A DNA stretch of 64,000 nucleotides from Gordonia gummivorans (GTDB taxonomy: Bacteria; Actinomycetota; Actinomycetes; Mycobacteriales; Mycobacteriaceae): NCBI RefSeq assembly GCF_022513585.1, contig NZ_JAKWBF010000006.1, positions 62,001 to 126,000 of the forward strand. Reading direction: 5' to 3'. Made by a program: the position numbers and the translations under genes. Every line of letters begins with the position of its first letter. The first letter of the stretch is position 1. Shown piece by piece: positions 1-8,400 of this stretch. The notes beneath the pieces were generated by a model. It saw only the letters and a program-made list of their open reading frames with translations, did no database searches and had not been told where the DNA came from.

Positions 1-125
1 AGGTCGTCGATGAACTCGCGCCACGACTGGTTGATCTGAGTGTCGTAGTCGCCAAGCTCGTCGAGATAGTCGTCGTGACAATCGATGGTGATTCTCCGTC
101 CGTGCAACGCCGCGTAGCCGACCAA
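1..125 (-). CDS. Partial ORF of unknown function, cut by the window edge
   Basis: An open frame on the minus strand runs off the left edge of the window. From a possible TTG start at 125 it reads LVGYAALHGRR and stays open to base 1. It begins just after the stop codon (142-144) of the upstream minus-strand gene, so the two are probably cotranscribed. The frame is also open further upstream inside that gene, so the start is uncertain. I do not recognise the product. Confidence 0.35.
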   Translation of the reverse strand, partial: MVGYAALHGRRITIDCHDDYLDELGDYDTQINQSWREFIDD

Positions 126-141
126 CTCGTCTTTGCGGGGA

Positions 142-1062
142 TCAGGGACCCAGAACGATCGGGGTCGGGGGAGCGAAGCTCGTGTTGTCGGGGAGGGATT
201 GCTCGTCATTGTCTTCGCCGACCTGCTTCACCGTCTTCGCTTTGTTGAAGGGGGAGTCGCCCTGGCGGGCAAGTGAATCGTCGTACCACTGGAACCACGG
301 GTAGTTGTACTGCCGGTACTGTTCGATGGTCAGCGGCTCGTGAGGCGGCTGTGTATCCGTGATCTCTTGCCACGCAACTGTGTTGACGATCCGCAAGACC
401 GCGCTGGCCGGCGAACTGGTGTCCCAGTTCTCGGTGGGTTCGATCGGCGTCGCAATCGACTGTATGATCGATCCGCCCGCGCCCAGCCCCATGCCATCGG
501 TGCTGGCATCGGGCACTGAGCCGCAGATCTCGGACATGTATTGGAACCGTGGGCGCTGGGCCCACTTGTCCGCACGCAGTGGTGCGACGACGAAGCGGAT
601 CGTGCCGTCGTCTTCGCCGGTCAACTGTTCTGCGACCGAGTACCCGCCACCGAGCGGCATCGCCACGAACTGCCGCACAGTGGTCGGGTCGGCGTAGAAG
701 CCGTCGAGCCACGGCTGGGTGGGAATCTCCACGTAGTCGTCGTCTGCGGAGTCGATCTCCGGGCGGAAGGGCTCGCCGGTGATGGCGTTGAGCCCGCCGA
801 CACCGATCTTGACGAGAAACGGATAGCCCGAGTCCGTGGAGAAATTCATCCACATCGCCTCCGACTGCCACATCGGAATCACCGACTCGCGCGCTCGAGG
901 ATCGAGATACACGGGGAACTCGCCGAGGCTCGGCGGCAATCCGTAGGTGGTGTCGTCGTCGGGTACGCGCAAGGTGCGCTCGAAGGTGATGCGCAGGATC
1001 GCGTCCTCGTGGACCTCGGGGAACGTGAAGACGAGGGCGTCGAGATCGTCGGTGGCCGACAT
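142..1062 (-). CDS. Conserved-looking protein of unknown function, 306 aa
   Basis: The ATG at 1062 (MSATDDLDAL) is preferred over longer in-frame starts because ACGGAGATTTCC places a GGAG ribosome site about 8 bases before it. The product is acidic and probably cytosolic: no signal peptide or membrane span is visible. It contains readable blocks such as GVGGLNAITGEPF, QPWLDGFY and RQFVAMPLGGGY, which look like conserved family signatures, but I cannot attach a function. The C-terminus (about residues 265-306) is polar and low in complexity. The gene is divergent from the SIR2 gene with only about 85 bp between the two starts, so the promoters share that gap. The following ORF at the window edge is probably in the same transcript. 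Confidence 0.75.
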   Translation of the reverse strand: MSATDDLDALVFTFPEVHEDAILRITFERTLRVPDDDTTYGLPPSLGEFPVYLDPRARESVIPMWQSEAMWMNFSTDSGYPFLVKIGVGGLNAITGEPFRPEIDSADDDYVEIPTQPWLDGFYADPTTVRQFVAMPLGGGYSVAEQLTGEDDGTIRFVVAPLRADKWAQRPRFQYMSEICGSVPDASTDGMGLGAGGSIIQSIATPIEPTENWDTSSPASAVLRIVNTVAWQEITDTQPPHEPLTIEQYRQYNYPWFQWYDDSLARQGDSPFNKAKTVKQVGEDNDEQSLPDNTSFAPPTPIVLGP

Positions 1063-1134
1063 GGAAATCTCCGTTCGTGGATGTTGAGACCACCGTACGA
1101 ACCGGGTACGACAAACAGGCGCGGGCGACGGATC

Positions 1135-1140
1135 TAGAGT
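1135..1140 (+). promoter_or_regulatory. -10 box (TAGAGT) for a leaderless SIR2 transcript
   Basis: TAGAGT matches the actinobacterial TAnnnT -10 consensus. Seven bases separate it from the GTG at 1148, so transcription would begin at or next to the start codon. This supports 1148 over the GTG at 1139, which overlaps the box itself. Confidence 0.5.
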
Positions 1141-1147
1141 GCTCAGC

Positions 1148-2623
1148 GTGACGTCTACTGCAGAGACCCGTGGCCACCTCTTCGTCCTCCATGGGCTCAT
1201 CCAGAACTTCGACTACGACGCCGTCATCGTCCCAACCGACCATCGCTTCCACATCACCTCGAGCTGGCCAGAGTCGGTCACGGGAGTCCGCCACGACGCC
1301 AAGCCACATGACTGGCCGCGCCCCTTCGCTCGGAGCGCGACCAAAGCGCCGGTCTGGTTCATCAGCGTCGCCGACGAAAGCACGCTGATCGAGGACGAGT
1401 TGATTGGTCGGGTCGCCGACACGCTGTCGGCGATCGCCGACGCGGGATTGGTGAAGCCGGACAAACGTGAGTACCTCCGCATCGCGATTCCGGTACTCGG
1501 CATCGGAGATGGCGGCCTCGGTGACAGCCGAGGTGCGATTCTCCGATCGTTGCTGGCGACGCTGCAGTCGTTCACGACCAACAATCGCATCGACGTCCTC
1601 CTGGTGACCTCCAACCGGGCCGTCTTCAGCGCCGCCCAGCATGCTCGACGCGAACTCGCGCGGCAGGGTTCGCCGGTGTGGGACTTGAACGCGGACGAGA
1701 TGGGCGAGGCGCGTCGGCTCGGTGGGCTGGCTGCCGATGGGCATCTCGCGCTGTTCTTGGGTGCGGGCGTCAGCATTGCCGCCGGACTACCGACCTGGGA
1801 CGGGCTGTTGGAGAAACTCGGCACCGACGCCGGCGAGCGGCCAAAGGATTTCGATGACTTGGGCGCCCTCGACAAAGCTGAGTACCTCGCCGTAAAGGTG
1901 GGGGCGAGCGAACTGAATGCCCAGGTGCGCGCCGCGATTGGTGAACCCGCGAAAGTGGCTGTTGCACATGCCCTTCTCGCAGCGATGAGTTGTCGCGAGG
2001 CGGTCACCACCAACTACGACGCTCTGTACGAGCGTGCCGTTGAGGCGACCGGACGACATCGACCGACAGTCTTGCCGTGGGAGTCGGTCGACCCGAAACG
2101 GGAGTGGCTGCTGAAGCTACACGGTGACGCGAGCCGGCCCGAGACGATCGTGCTCACTCGCCGGGACTTCGTCCTGTTCGACACGAAGTCGAAGCCGGCC
2201 GGGTCGCTTCTGCAGGCGCTACTCCTCACCAAGCACCTGCTCATCATCGGGGCGTCGCTCAACGACGACAACGTGATCCGACTCGCCATGGAAGTCGACG
2301 AGTACCTCGTGCGGAGCGGATCACGCACAGCCCGTGGCACTTTCGTAGACGTCTCCGGCAAGCCGGCGAGGCAAGAACTCTGGACCGAGCAGTTCCACTG
2401 GGTTATTTGCGAGGGCGACAGCACGTCAGCACGTGCTCGACGCATGGAGGTCCTGCTCGACGCCGTCAGCGCGTTCGCGACCGCCGACGCGCCGTGGGTG
2501 CTCGACGAGCGATTTGATGGGTTGCTGTCTGAACAAGATCGAGCGGTGACGGCGGATGCGCGAGCGTTGCTGCGCGCGACGGGACTAGCGCACGCGTCCA
2601 CTTTGCTGCGTTCTTCTCTTTGA
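1148..2623 (+). CDS. SIR2-family protein with N-terminal macro-like alpha/beta domain
   Basis: About 491 aa. The C-terminal half is a SIR2 fold (NAD-binding; deacylase or NADase): LFLGAGVSIAAG at about residue 202 (GAG nucleotide motif), TTNYDALYE at about 287 and LKLHGD at about 321 (catalytic His). The N-terminal half (about 1-190) has an alternating strand/helix pattern with DYDAVIVPTDHRFH and IAIPVLGIGDGGLG, which resembles macro/ADP-ribose-binding domains; that assignment is inference. SIR2 proteins with accessory domains are frequent NAD-depleting effectors in phage defence (ThsA, DSR and SIR2-APAZ families). The start is GTG 1148, chosen from the promoter; GTG 1139 is the alternative. 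Neighbours: divergent from the unknown gene on the left; on the right the IS21 element begins 32 bp after the stop and cuts it off from the helicase operon. Confidence 0.8.
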   Translation: MTSTAETRGHLFVLHGLIQNFDYDAVIVPTDHRFHITSSWPESVTGVRHDAKPHDWPRPFARSATKAPVWFISVADESTLIEDELIGRVADTLSAIADAGLVKPDKREYLRIAIPVLGIGDGGLGDSRGAILRSLLATLQSFTTNNRIDVLLVTSNRAVFSAAQHARRELARQGSPVWDLNADEMGEARRLGGLAADGHLALFLGAGVSIAAGLPTWDGLLEKLGTDAGERPKDFDDLGALDKAEYLAVKVGASELNAQVRAAIGEPAKVAVAHALLAAMSCREAVTTNYDALYERAVEATGRHRPTVLPWESVDPKREWLLKLHGDASRPETIVLTRRDFVLFDTKSKPAGSLLQALLLTKHLLIIGASLNDDNVIRLAMEVDEYLVRSGSRTARGTFVDVSGKPARQELWTEQFHWVICEGDSTSARARRMEVLLDAVSAFATADAPWVLDERFDGLLSEQDRAVTADARALLRATGLAHASTLLRSSL

Positions 2624-2649
2624 CTTTGGGGCTCAACTCCACGAGCTCG

Positions 2650-2655
2650 ATCCTT
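2650..2655. repeat. Left target-site duplication (ATCCTT) of the IS21 element
   Basis: The six bases directly outside the left terminal repeat are ATCCTT, identical to the six directly outside the right end (5299-5304). IS21-family insertions generate short duplications of about this size, so this fixes the insertion boundaries and suggests a fairly recent event. Confidence 0.85.
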
Positions 2656-2691
2656 TGTCAAGGGACATGTAGAACTGCCCACTGGTGGCCA
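2656..2691 (+). repeat. Left terminal inverted repeat of the IS21 element
   Basis: Reads TGTCAAGGGACATG at its outer edge and ACTGCCCACTGGTGGCCA at its inner edge. The inner half is nearly identical to the reverse complement of the right end. Confidence 0.85.
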
Positions 2692-2779
2692 TCAAGACTG
2701 CCCGTAGGCGGTCACGTGGGGGTGCCCGGTGGCGGCCATGAAAGTGCCCACGAGACCACCACCGGGTTTGGAGTTGGGG

Positions 2780-3550
2780 TTAGGTCAGTGCGGTGACTCC
2801 TTTCCCGGTGAGGGCTTGGGCCAGGCGTACGGAGTCGCCGCTGGTTTGGCAGAGGTGTGCGTGATGCAGCAGCCGGTCCACGGTGGCGGTGGCCAGTGTT
2901 TTGGGCATCAGCTCGTCGAATCCGGAGGGGTGCAGGTTTGAGGACACTGCGACGGATTTGCGTTCGTAGGCGGCTTCCACGACGCGGTAGAGCCCTTCGG
3001 CGGCATCGGTACCCACCGGGAGCAGGCCGACGTCGTCGATGACGATCAGTTCGGCGCGCACGATTTTGGCGATTGCTTTGCCGAGGGTGTCATCGGCTCG
3101 GTGGGCACGCACGAGGGTGCCGAGTTGTTCGAGGCTGAACCAGGCCACCGGCATGCCCGCTTCGATCACTTTCTGCCCGAGGGCTTCGAGGAAGAATGTC
3201 TTACCGGTCCCGGCGGGCCCACACACGACGAGGTTCTCCCGACGACCGACCCATTCGAGGGTTTGCAGGGCGTGTTGGGTGGGGATCGGGATGGAGGAGG
3301 CGGACTCGTCCCACACGTCGAAGGTTTTGCCGGTCGGGAAGCTCGCCGCTTTCCGTCTGGAGGCGAGCATCGAGCGGGCGCGGCCGGCGGCCTCTTCGTC
3401 GAGGAGTGCTTTGAGGACGTCGGCGGGGTCCCAGCGTTGGGCGCGGGCGGTCGCCAACACCTCGGCGGCGATGGCGCGGGCATGGGGCAGGCGGAGTTGT
3501 TTCATCAACGCTTCCACCTCGGCGGGCAACGATGCCAGTGTCGTGGTCAT
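2780..3550 (-). CDS. istB: IS21-family IstB-like ATP-binding transposition helper
   Basis: 256 aa, normal length for IstB, the AAA+ ATPase that loads on target DNA and activates IstA. Walker A is GPAGTGKTFF at about residue 113; Walker B/DD motif LIVIDDVGLLPV lies at about 168. The start ATG (3548-3550) overlaps the istA stop as ATGA, the usual translational coupling in IS21 elements. The frame is intact and no catalytic residue appears lost. Confidence 0.95.
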   Translation of the reverse strand: MTTTLASLPAEVEALMKQLRLPHARAIAAEVLATARAQRWDPADVLKALLDEEAAGRARSMLASRRKAASFPTGKTFDVWDESASSIPIPTQHALQTLEWVGRRENLVVCGPAGTGKTFFLEALGQKVIEAGMPVAWFSLEQLGTLVRAHRADDTLGKAIAKIVRAELIVIDDVGLLPVGTDAAEGLYRVVEAAYERKSVAVSSNLHPSGFDELMPKTLATATVDRLLHHAHLCQTSGDSVRLAQALTGKGVTALT

Positions 3551-5082
3551 CGACCATCCTCCTCGGTGACGTCGTCACTGTTGGTGTCGTCGATCATGTT
3601 GGTGCCCAGCATGTTCCATCCTTTGGTGCCTTGTGCCAGTGAGGTGGTTTCCGAGGCGTGCGCGCGGGTGAGGTCGAGGCCTTTGCTGGCCAGTACCGAG
3701 TCGAGGTCACCGGTGGCGAAGCGGCCGTGCACCGCGGCATGCCCGAGTGCCCAGTCCACATCGGTGTGGCCGTGCAGGGCCGCCAACTCGACGGCGTGGG
3801 CCATCTTCTGAAACATGCGTTCGGTCCCGACGGCAGCGGCTTCTTTCAACCACAACCCCGCACCCTCACCGATCGCCAGGAACGACCGCTCGGCATCGGT
3901 GCGGGCCCGAATCCGGTAGTCGCCCGGCGTTTTCGGGTGATACCCAGGGAAATGGGCGTCATCAATGGCCGGGATACCCCGGGTGGTTCGGGCATGCCGG
4001 GCTACCTCGGTCGGCCCACCCGCATCCAGGGCGCACACGATGACCTCATCGGCGCCGGGATGGTGCCGTACCCACACCGACTGTCCCAATAGTGTTGCCG
4101 GAACCGAGTATTGACAGTAGTCGAAGGTGATCATCGGGGTGTTGTCGGGAACCCGGCGGGTCACTCCCAATCCTGTCGTGTGTGGCATGTCGGGGATTGG
4201 ATGCAACCGCTGTCGTTCCTCGGCGAGCATCTCCACCGGGCGCCGCCCGGTTGCCCGGTGCTCCCGATCATTGATCTGGGCCATGAACTGTTCACACGCC
4301 GCCTGCACCTGGGTGAACGACTCGTAGGCGTCGAGCAGGTTGGTGTCGGTCGGCACGATATCGGCTTTGGCCAGTTTGACCGCGTTTTCCACCCCGCCCT
4401 TGGTGGCGGGGTCGGCGGGCTCGCAGGTGAGCACACTGACGCCGTAGTAGCGGCCGAGGCTGACCGCGTCGCGGTTGCGGACCGGGACCCCGGCGACATG
4501 CCCGGTGGTGACGGTTTTCTCGTTGTCGGTCAACACATACGTCGGGGCGCCACCGAGGATCCGGAACACCCGGTCCAGGCCGGCGAACACGCTCGGCGCG
4601 GTCCGATCGCGCAACGGGATCACCACCCGATAGCGGCACCACGCCAGCCACGCCACCAACAGCACCACTTTGCGGCCATCGACGAGCGGGCCGTCACCGA
4701 AGTCGTACTGCAACCACAGCCCGGGTTCGGTGATCCACGGCCGGTGGACCCGTGTGTTCCCCAGTCGCCATTGGGTTTTCACTTCCGCGACCGCACGGCG
4801 GGTGGTGCGTTGCGCGCCGGTGAAACCCAACGCGACGAGTTTCTCGTGTGCTTTATCGGCGCGGATCTTGCCGCGTGACTCGGTCACCCATCGTTCGATC
4901 TGCGGTAGGAAATCGTCGATCAGCCGGGCCCGGCGCACCGCCGGCGCCAACCCCGCAGCCCGATCCTCGACCGCCTTCTTCACCGTGTGATGGGAGCAGC
5001 CGCACAACGCGGCCGCCGCCCGATACGACCCAGTCAGGTCGTAGGCATTGAGTATGTCCATGAGTTCTCCGTCAGACTTCAA
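3547..5082 (-). CDS. istA: IS21-family IstA DDE transposase
   Basis: 511 aa, full length for IstA. An N-terminal HTH (about residues 1-60, with GSYRAAAALCGCSHHTVKKA) binds the element ends. A DDE RNase H-like catalytic core follows: first Asp in LQYDFGDG, second in VLTDNEK, Glu in GGVENAVK. A C-terminal beta-barrel region follows that (YCQYSVPATLLGQSVWVRHH). It cuts and joins the IS ends, assisted by IstB. Translation of istB is coupled through the overlapping ATGA. No frameshift or premature stop is seen, so the element should be able to move. Confidence 0.95.
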   Translation of the reverse strand: MKSDGELMDILNAYDLTGSYRAAAALCGCSHHTVKKAVEDRAAGLAPAVRRARLIDDFLPQIERWVTESRGKIRADKAHEKLVALGFTGAQRTTRRAVAEVKTQWRLGNTRVHRPWITEPGLWLQYDFGDGPLVDGRKVVLLVAWLAWCRYRVVIPLRDRTAPSVFAGLDRVFRILGGAPTYVLTDNEKTVTTGHVAGVPVRNRDAVSLGRYYGVSVLTCEPADPATKGGVENAVKLAKADIVPTDTNLLDAYESFTQVQAACEQFMAQINDREHRATGRRPVEMLAEERQRLHPIPDMPHTTGLGVTRRVPDNTPMITFDYCQYSVPATLLGQSVWVRHHPGADEVIVCALDAGGPTEVARHARTTRGIPAIDDAHFPGYHPKTPGDYRIRARTDAERSFLAIGEGAGLWLKEAAAVGTERMFQKMAHAVELAALHGHTDVDWALGHAAVHGRFATGDLDSVLASKGLDLTRAHASETTSLAQGTKGWNMLGTNMIDDTNSDDVTEEDGR

Positions 5083-5262
5083 GAGGGTCTCTCTCGTGAG
5101 GTTCCGATACGACTAGGCATCGACATCGAAACCAACGGGAGAGGCCCCCACAGCGCAGACGCGCCGGATCAACAAGCAGACGTGGGCAAAATCGTGGCCA
5201 CCAACGGGCACCTACCTGACCGCCAGCGGGCAGTCCTTATTGGCCGTCAGCGGGCACTTTCG

Positions 5263-5298
5263 TGGCCACCCATGGGCAGTTTTTCATGGCCGTCGACA
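5263..5298 (-). repeat. Right terminal inverted repeat of the IS21 element
   Basis: Reverse complement starts TGTCGACGGCCATG and ends ACTGCCCATGGGTGGCCA, matching the left repeat at 29 of 36 positions. The outer edge abuts the ATCCTT duplication at 5299. Confidence 0.85.
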
Positions 5299-5304
5299 AT
5301 CCTT
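5299..5304. repeat. Right target-site duplication (ATCCTT) of the IS21 element
   Basis: Perfect copy of 2650-2655 directly outside the right terminal repeat. Confidence 0.85.
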
Positions 5305-5491
5305 CCTTGGCGGGTGCAGCCGGGACTCCGTCGGCCTCCGGATTTACCCGATCGGACAGTACCTGACTGGCCAAGAGGCAATCAGCGGTCTGCGTCATCG
5401 TCGCGTGCTGGAGATGGATCGCCTCGTTCGTAGTCCGAACGAACTCAGATCCACAGACACAGTGTCGACTGTCGGTGACGGCCGATACCGT

Positions 5492-8400
5492 ATGTCCGGT
5501 AAGTCGGACACCGCATGGCAGCGGTCTGAGTTGGGGTGGCTAGTGGGCAGTCGTGAGGATGACGTGGAACTTCGGGACCGCGTTGGCAGATTGATGCAGT
5601 TCCTTCGGGAGATCGTGAAGGCGAGAAGCGCGCCAGTACTCAACGTTGAGGGCCACGAGCGGGTCCGATGGCTGTACAGCGACTCGACACCCTTGAACAT
5701 TGACTTGAGTGCCTCCGCGGGTGAAGTGGTCGTTCGAGCGCCGCGGGTCAACCTAGACGAGCCACCAGCTGTCACTGCTGCTCTCCGTGACTGGCTGGAT
5801 GACTATTCGTACCTCGATAACAGCTGTAGCGAAGGCCCTCGGCTGCGCGGCGAACTCGCCGCGGGAACATCATCGAGGTTCACTTCGGATCAGGCAGGTG
5901 AGGCGTATCGCCGCTGGTACGAGACTTGGAGGCGGTGGGCGCAGACCGACCGCCAACGTCGACCCCATGCAGAGCTCTACCAGTCGCTCAGCGACATGCG
6001 GCACGAGTTGAAGGCACAGCCTGAGTCGGTGGAGCTTGTCGTAGCTTCCGGCCTGCTGACGATGCCTGCACACCTATCCGGCGGCGATCGGGTGCGCACC
6101 CACCTCGTCACACAGGAAGCCACGATCGAGCGCGACGACGAAACTGGTGACCTACTTGTCCAACTCGCTGAGCTGACATCGTGCCGTCTCGAAGACACCC
6201 AGCTGCTGACCGGGATCGAGATGTTCGATCAATCCGGTAGCAGACTCCTACAGACACAACTTCAGGAGCATCTATCGCCGATCGACGATGGAATCGGGGT
6301 ATTCCTGAAGGCCTGGGCGTTGCGCGCACTAGGGGCTGATATCGAGATCGACGGTTCATTTGAACCGCCGACGGAGACCCGGGATTTGGCCTTGCACGTC
6401 GCACCAGCGCTTGTGCTGCGGCGAAGAGGTGCATTCGCGCTCGTCGACTATTACGACCGGATGATCGCCCAGGCCGGACTCCCGGACGCGAAGACGCCGC
6501 TCGGGTTGGCGCAGCTCGTCACGTCGATTGAGGCCGAAGATCGCGTCGAATGGCTCGAATCGACGGGCGCAACCGCACCGCGTGAGCTTGCCGAGGACCC
6601 GCTCTTCCCGTTACCCGCGAACACCGAGCAAGCAAAGATTATCGACCGGCTCGGCGGCGATAGCGGAGTGGTTGTCGAAGGTCCTCCTGGTACCGGCAAG
6701 ACTCATACGATCGCGAACCTCGTCTCGGCGTTGCTCGCCCGTGGACAACGTGTCTTGGTGACGAGCGAAAAATCCCAGGCATTGGAGGTGTTGCGGGGAA
6801 AGCTGCCACCCGAGATGCAGGAGCTGTGTGTCTCGATCACCGATCTCGCCAGAGGTGGATCGCAGGAACTCAACCGTAGCGTCGCCACGATCGCAGAACG
6901 TAAGACCTCCTTCATCCCCGAGGTCGCGGATCAAACTATCGCTGACCTCGCTCAGAAGCGCGACCAGGCACGAGCACGCCGCGCGGAGACTCTCGAGTCG
7001 ATTCGTGCGCTGCGCGAATCAGAGACCTTTCAGCATCCTGAGATCGCACCTGGATATAGCGGAACTCTCGCGAACATTGTCCGTGAGCTAGAGAGCAAGC
7101 GTTCGAGACTTGCTTGGCTCCCAGGACCAGTCCGCGTTTCCGAACCGCCGATAAATCCTGACCAGCTCACAGAGTTCGCTGCCCTTCTGAAGGCACAGAC
7201 GCACGAGCACCGATCCCGCGCCGATCAGTACCTTCCGTCACTTAACGACGTACTTCCGCCCCATGGGCAGATGATCAAGCTGTTCGACATCGTCAGCCGC
7301 CCAACTCTCGCAACGTCGCCACGCTCAGCGGAACTACTCGCCATAATCGACAGCGCCGACGTCGACACCACCGCTCGCGTACAAGCTACCTGTGAAGAAC
7401 TGCAGAGAGCCATCAGTCGTATTCGGGCCTTACCGCCCGAACTGCAACAACTCGCCGATCGTGTCATGTCCGGGACCATGGATCACCTATGGGCACGCAT
7501 CGAGAATGTCGACCAGTATCTGACTGCGGCGATTGACGCTGACCGAAGAATCGGTGTCACACAGGTCGACAGTCCTCCTGTTTCCCGTGGTGCGCTAAAC
7601 GTCATCAAGCAATGGCTGGCAAAGCTCGAGGCAGGTGCTGAGTGGCGGGGTCGGTTTCGTAGGTCTGACGAGCAGAAGGCTTTCGACACGCTCGAATTGA
7701 GCCTCGTGGTCGACGGTGACGCGGTGACCAATGCTGCAGCACTGGTGACCGTCGTCGCGCACCTGAGCTGCCTCGACGCCATCGATTCCGCGCGGCACAT
7801 CCTGCTCGACCTTGGGGTACGATTCGACCCGCCACCATCGAGATCCGGGCAGGTCAATGCGCTTCACAACCTGCGTCGACAGCTCGCCGACATCGAGCAT
7901 CTGATTGCGATGAGAACATCGCTTCAGCGCGAGATTGAGCAGGTGAGTGGTCACCAGATCTATTTCGGCACAGTCGATGAGGCCTCTGACACCGCGACTG
8001 CTGCCGCCGGTATCACCCGCGAGATTCAACGGCGGGAAGCACACGACGAGATCGGTGCGACGGTCGACAACCTTCACAGCGTGTTTGGGAATGCACCGGC
8101 GCCTGAAGCTCGCGAGCTCGTCCAGAGCATCAGGTCTGCGTCGTCGTCGGCGTTCGACCAAGCGGTGCAAGCTTATGTGCGTGCCCAACAACAGCAACGG
8201 GAGTTGACGAACGCCAGTGCCATCGCCGCAGCCCTTCGCGATGCCGCACCAGGACTGCATACCGCGATCGTGGACAACCCGGACGACCAATGGGCCACTC
8301 GCGCAGACACTTTGTTTGACGCATGGCACTGGCGGTTGACAAGCGATTGGCTCGCCAACCATCGGCAGCCAGGTAGGGAAGCCACACTCAGTAACGAACT

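Larger units (their letters stand above)
2656..5298. mobile_element. Complete IS21-family insertion sequence, 2643 bp
   Basis: The element carries istA and istB on the minus strand and is bounded by terminal inverted repeats of 36 bp (2656-2691 and 5263-5298) that match at 29 positions by my alignment and begin TGTC. Both ends also carry several internal repeats built on TGCCC plus GGTGGCCA-like units (left: about 2673-2750; right: about 5175-5280), the multiple-repeat end structure typical of IS21. Both transposase genes are open and full length, and the flanks carry a perfect 6-bp duplication. The element therefore looks intact and potentially active. It sits in the original ~219-bp space between the SIR2 gene and the helicase operon. 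Confidence 0.93.
5083..5491. other. Gene-free stretch: IS right end and leader of the helicase operon
   Basis: Up to 5298 this is the right end of the IS, with repeated units of the form TGGCC-GGGCA near 5175-5280. From 5299 to 5491 it is the original leader of the helicase operon. The frame of the following gene is open through the whole leader, but the codons before about 5492 do not look like a conserved protein start. I see no convincing -35/-10 pair. Because the IS lies just upstream, any promoter beyond 5299 is now separated from the operon. Confidence 0.6.

Noticed and set aside
206..1744. 512-aa ORF on the minus strand
   Set aside because: Arg-rich translation in the wrong frame across two well-supported genes; a shadow of high GC content.
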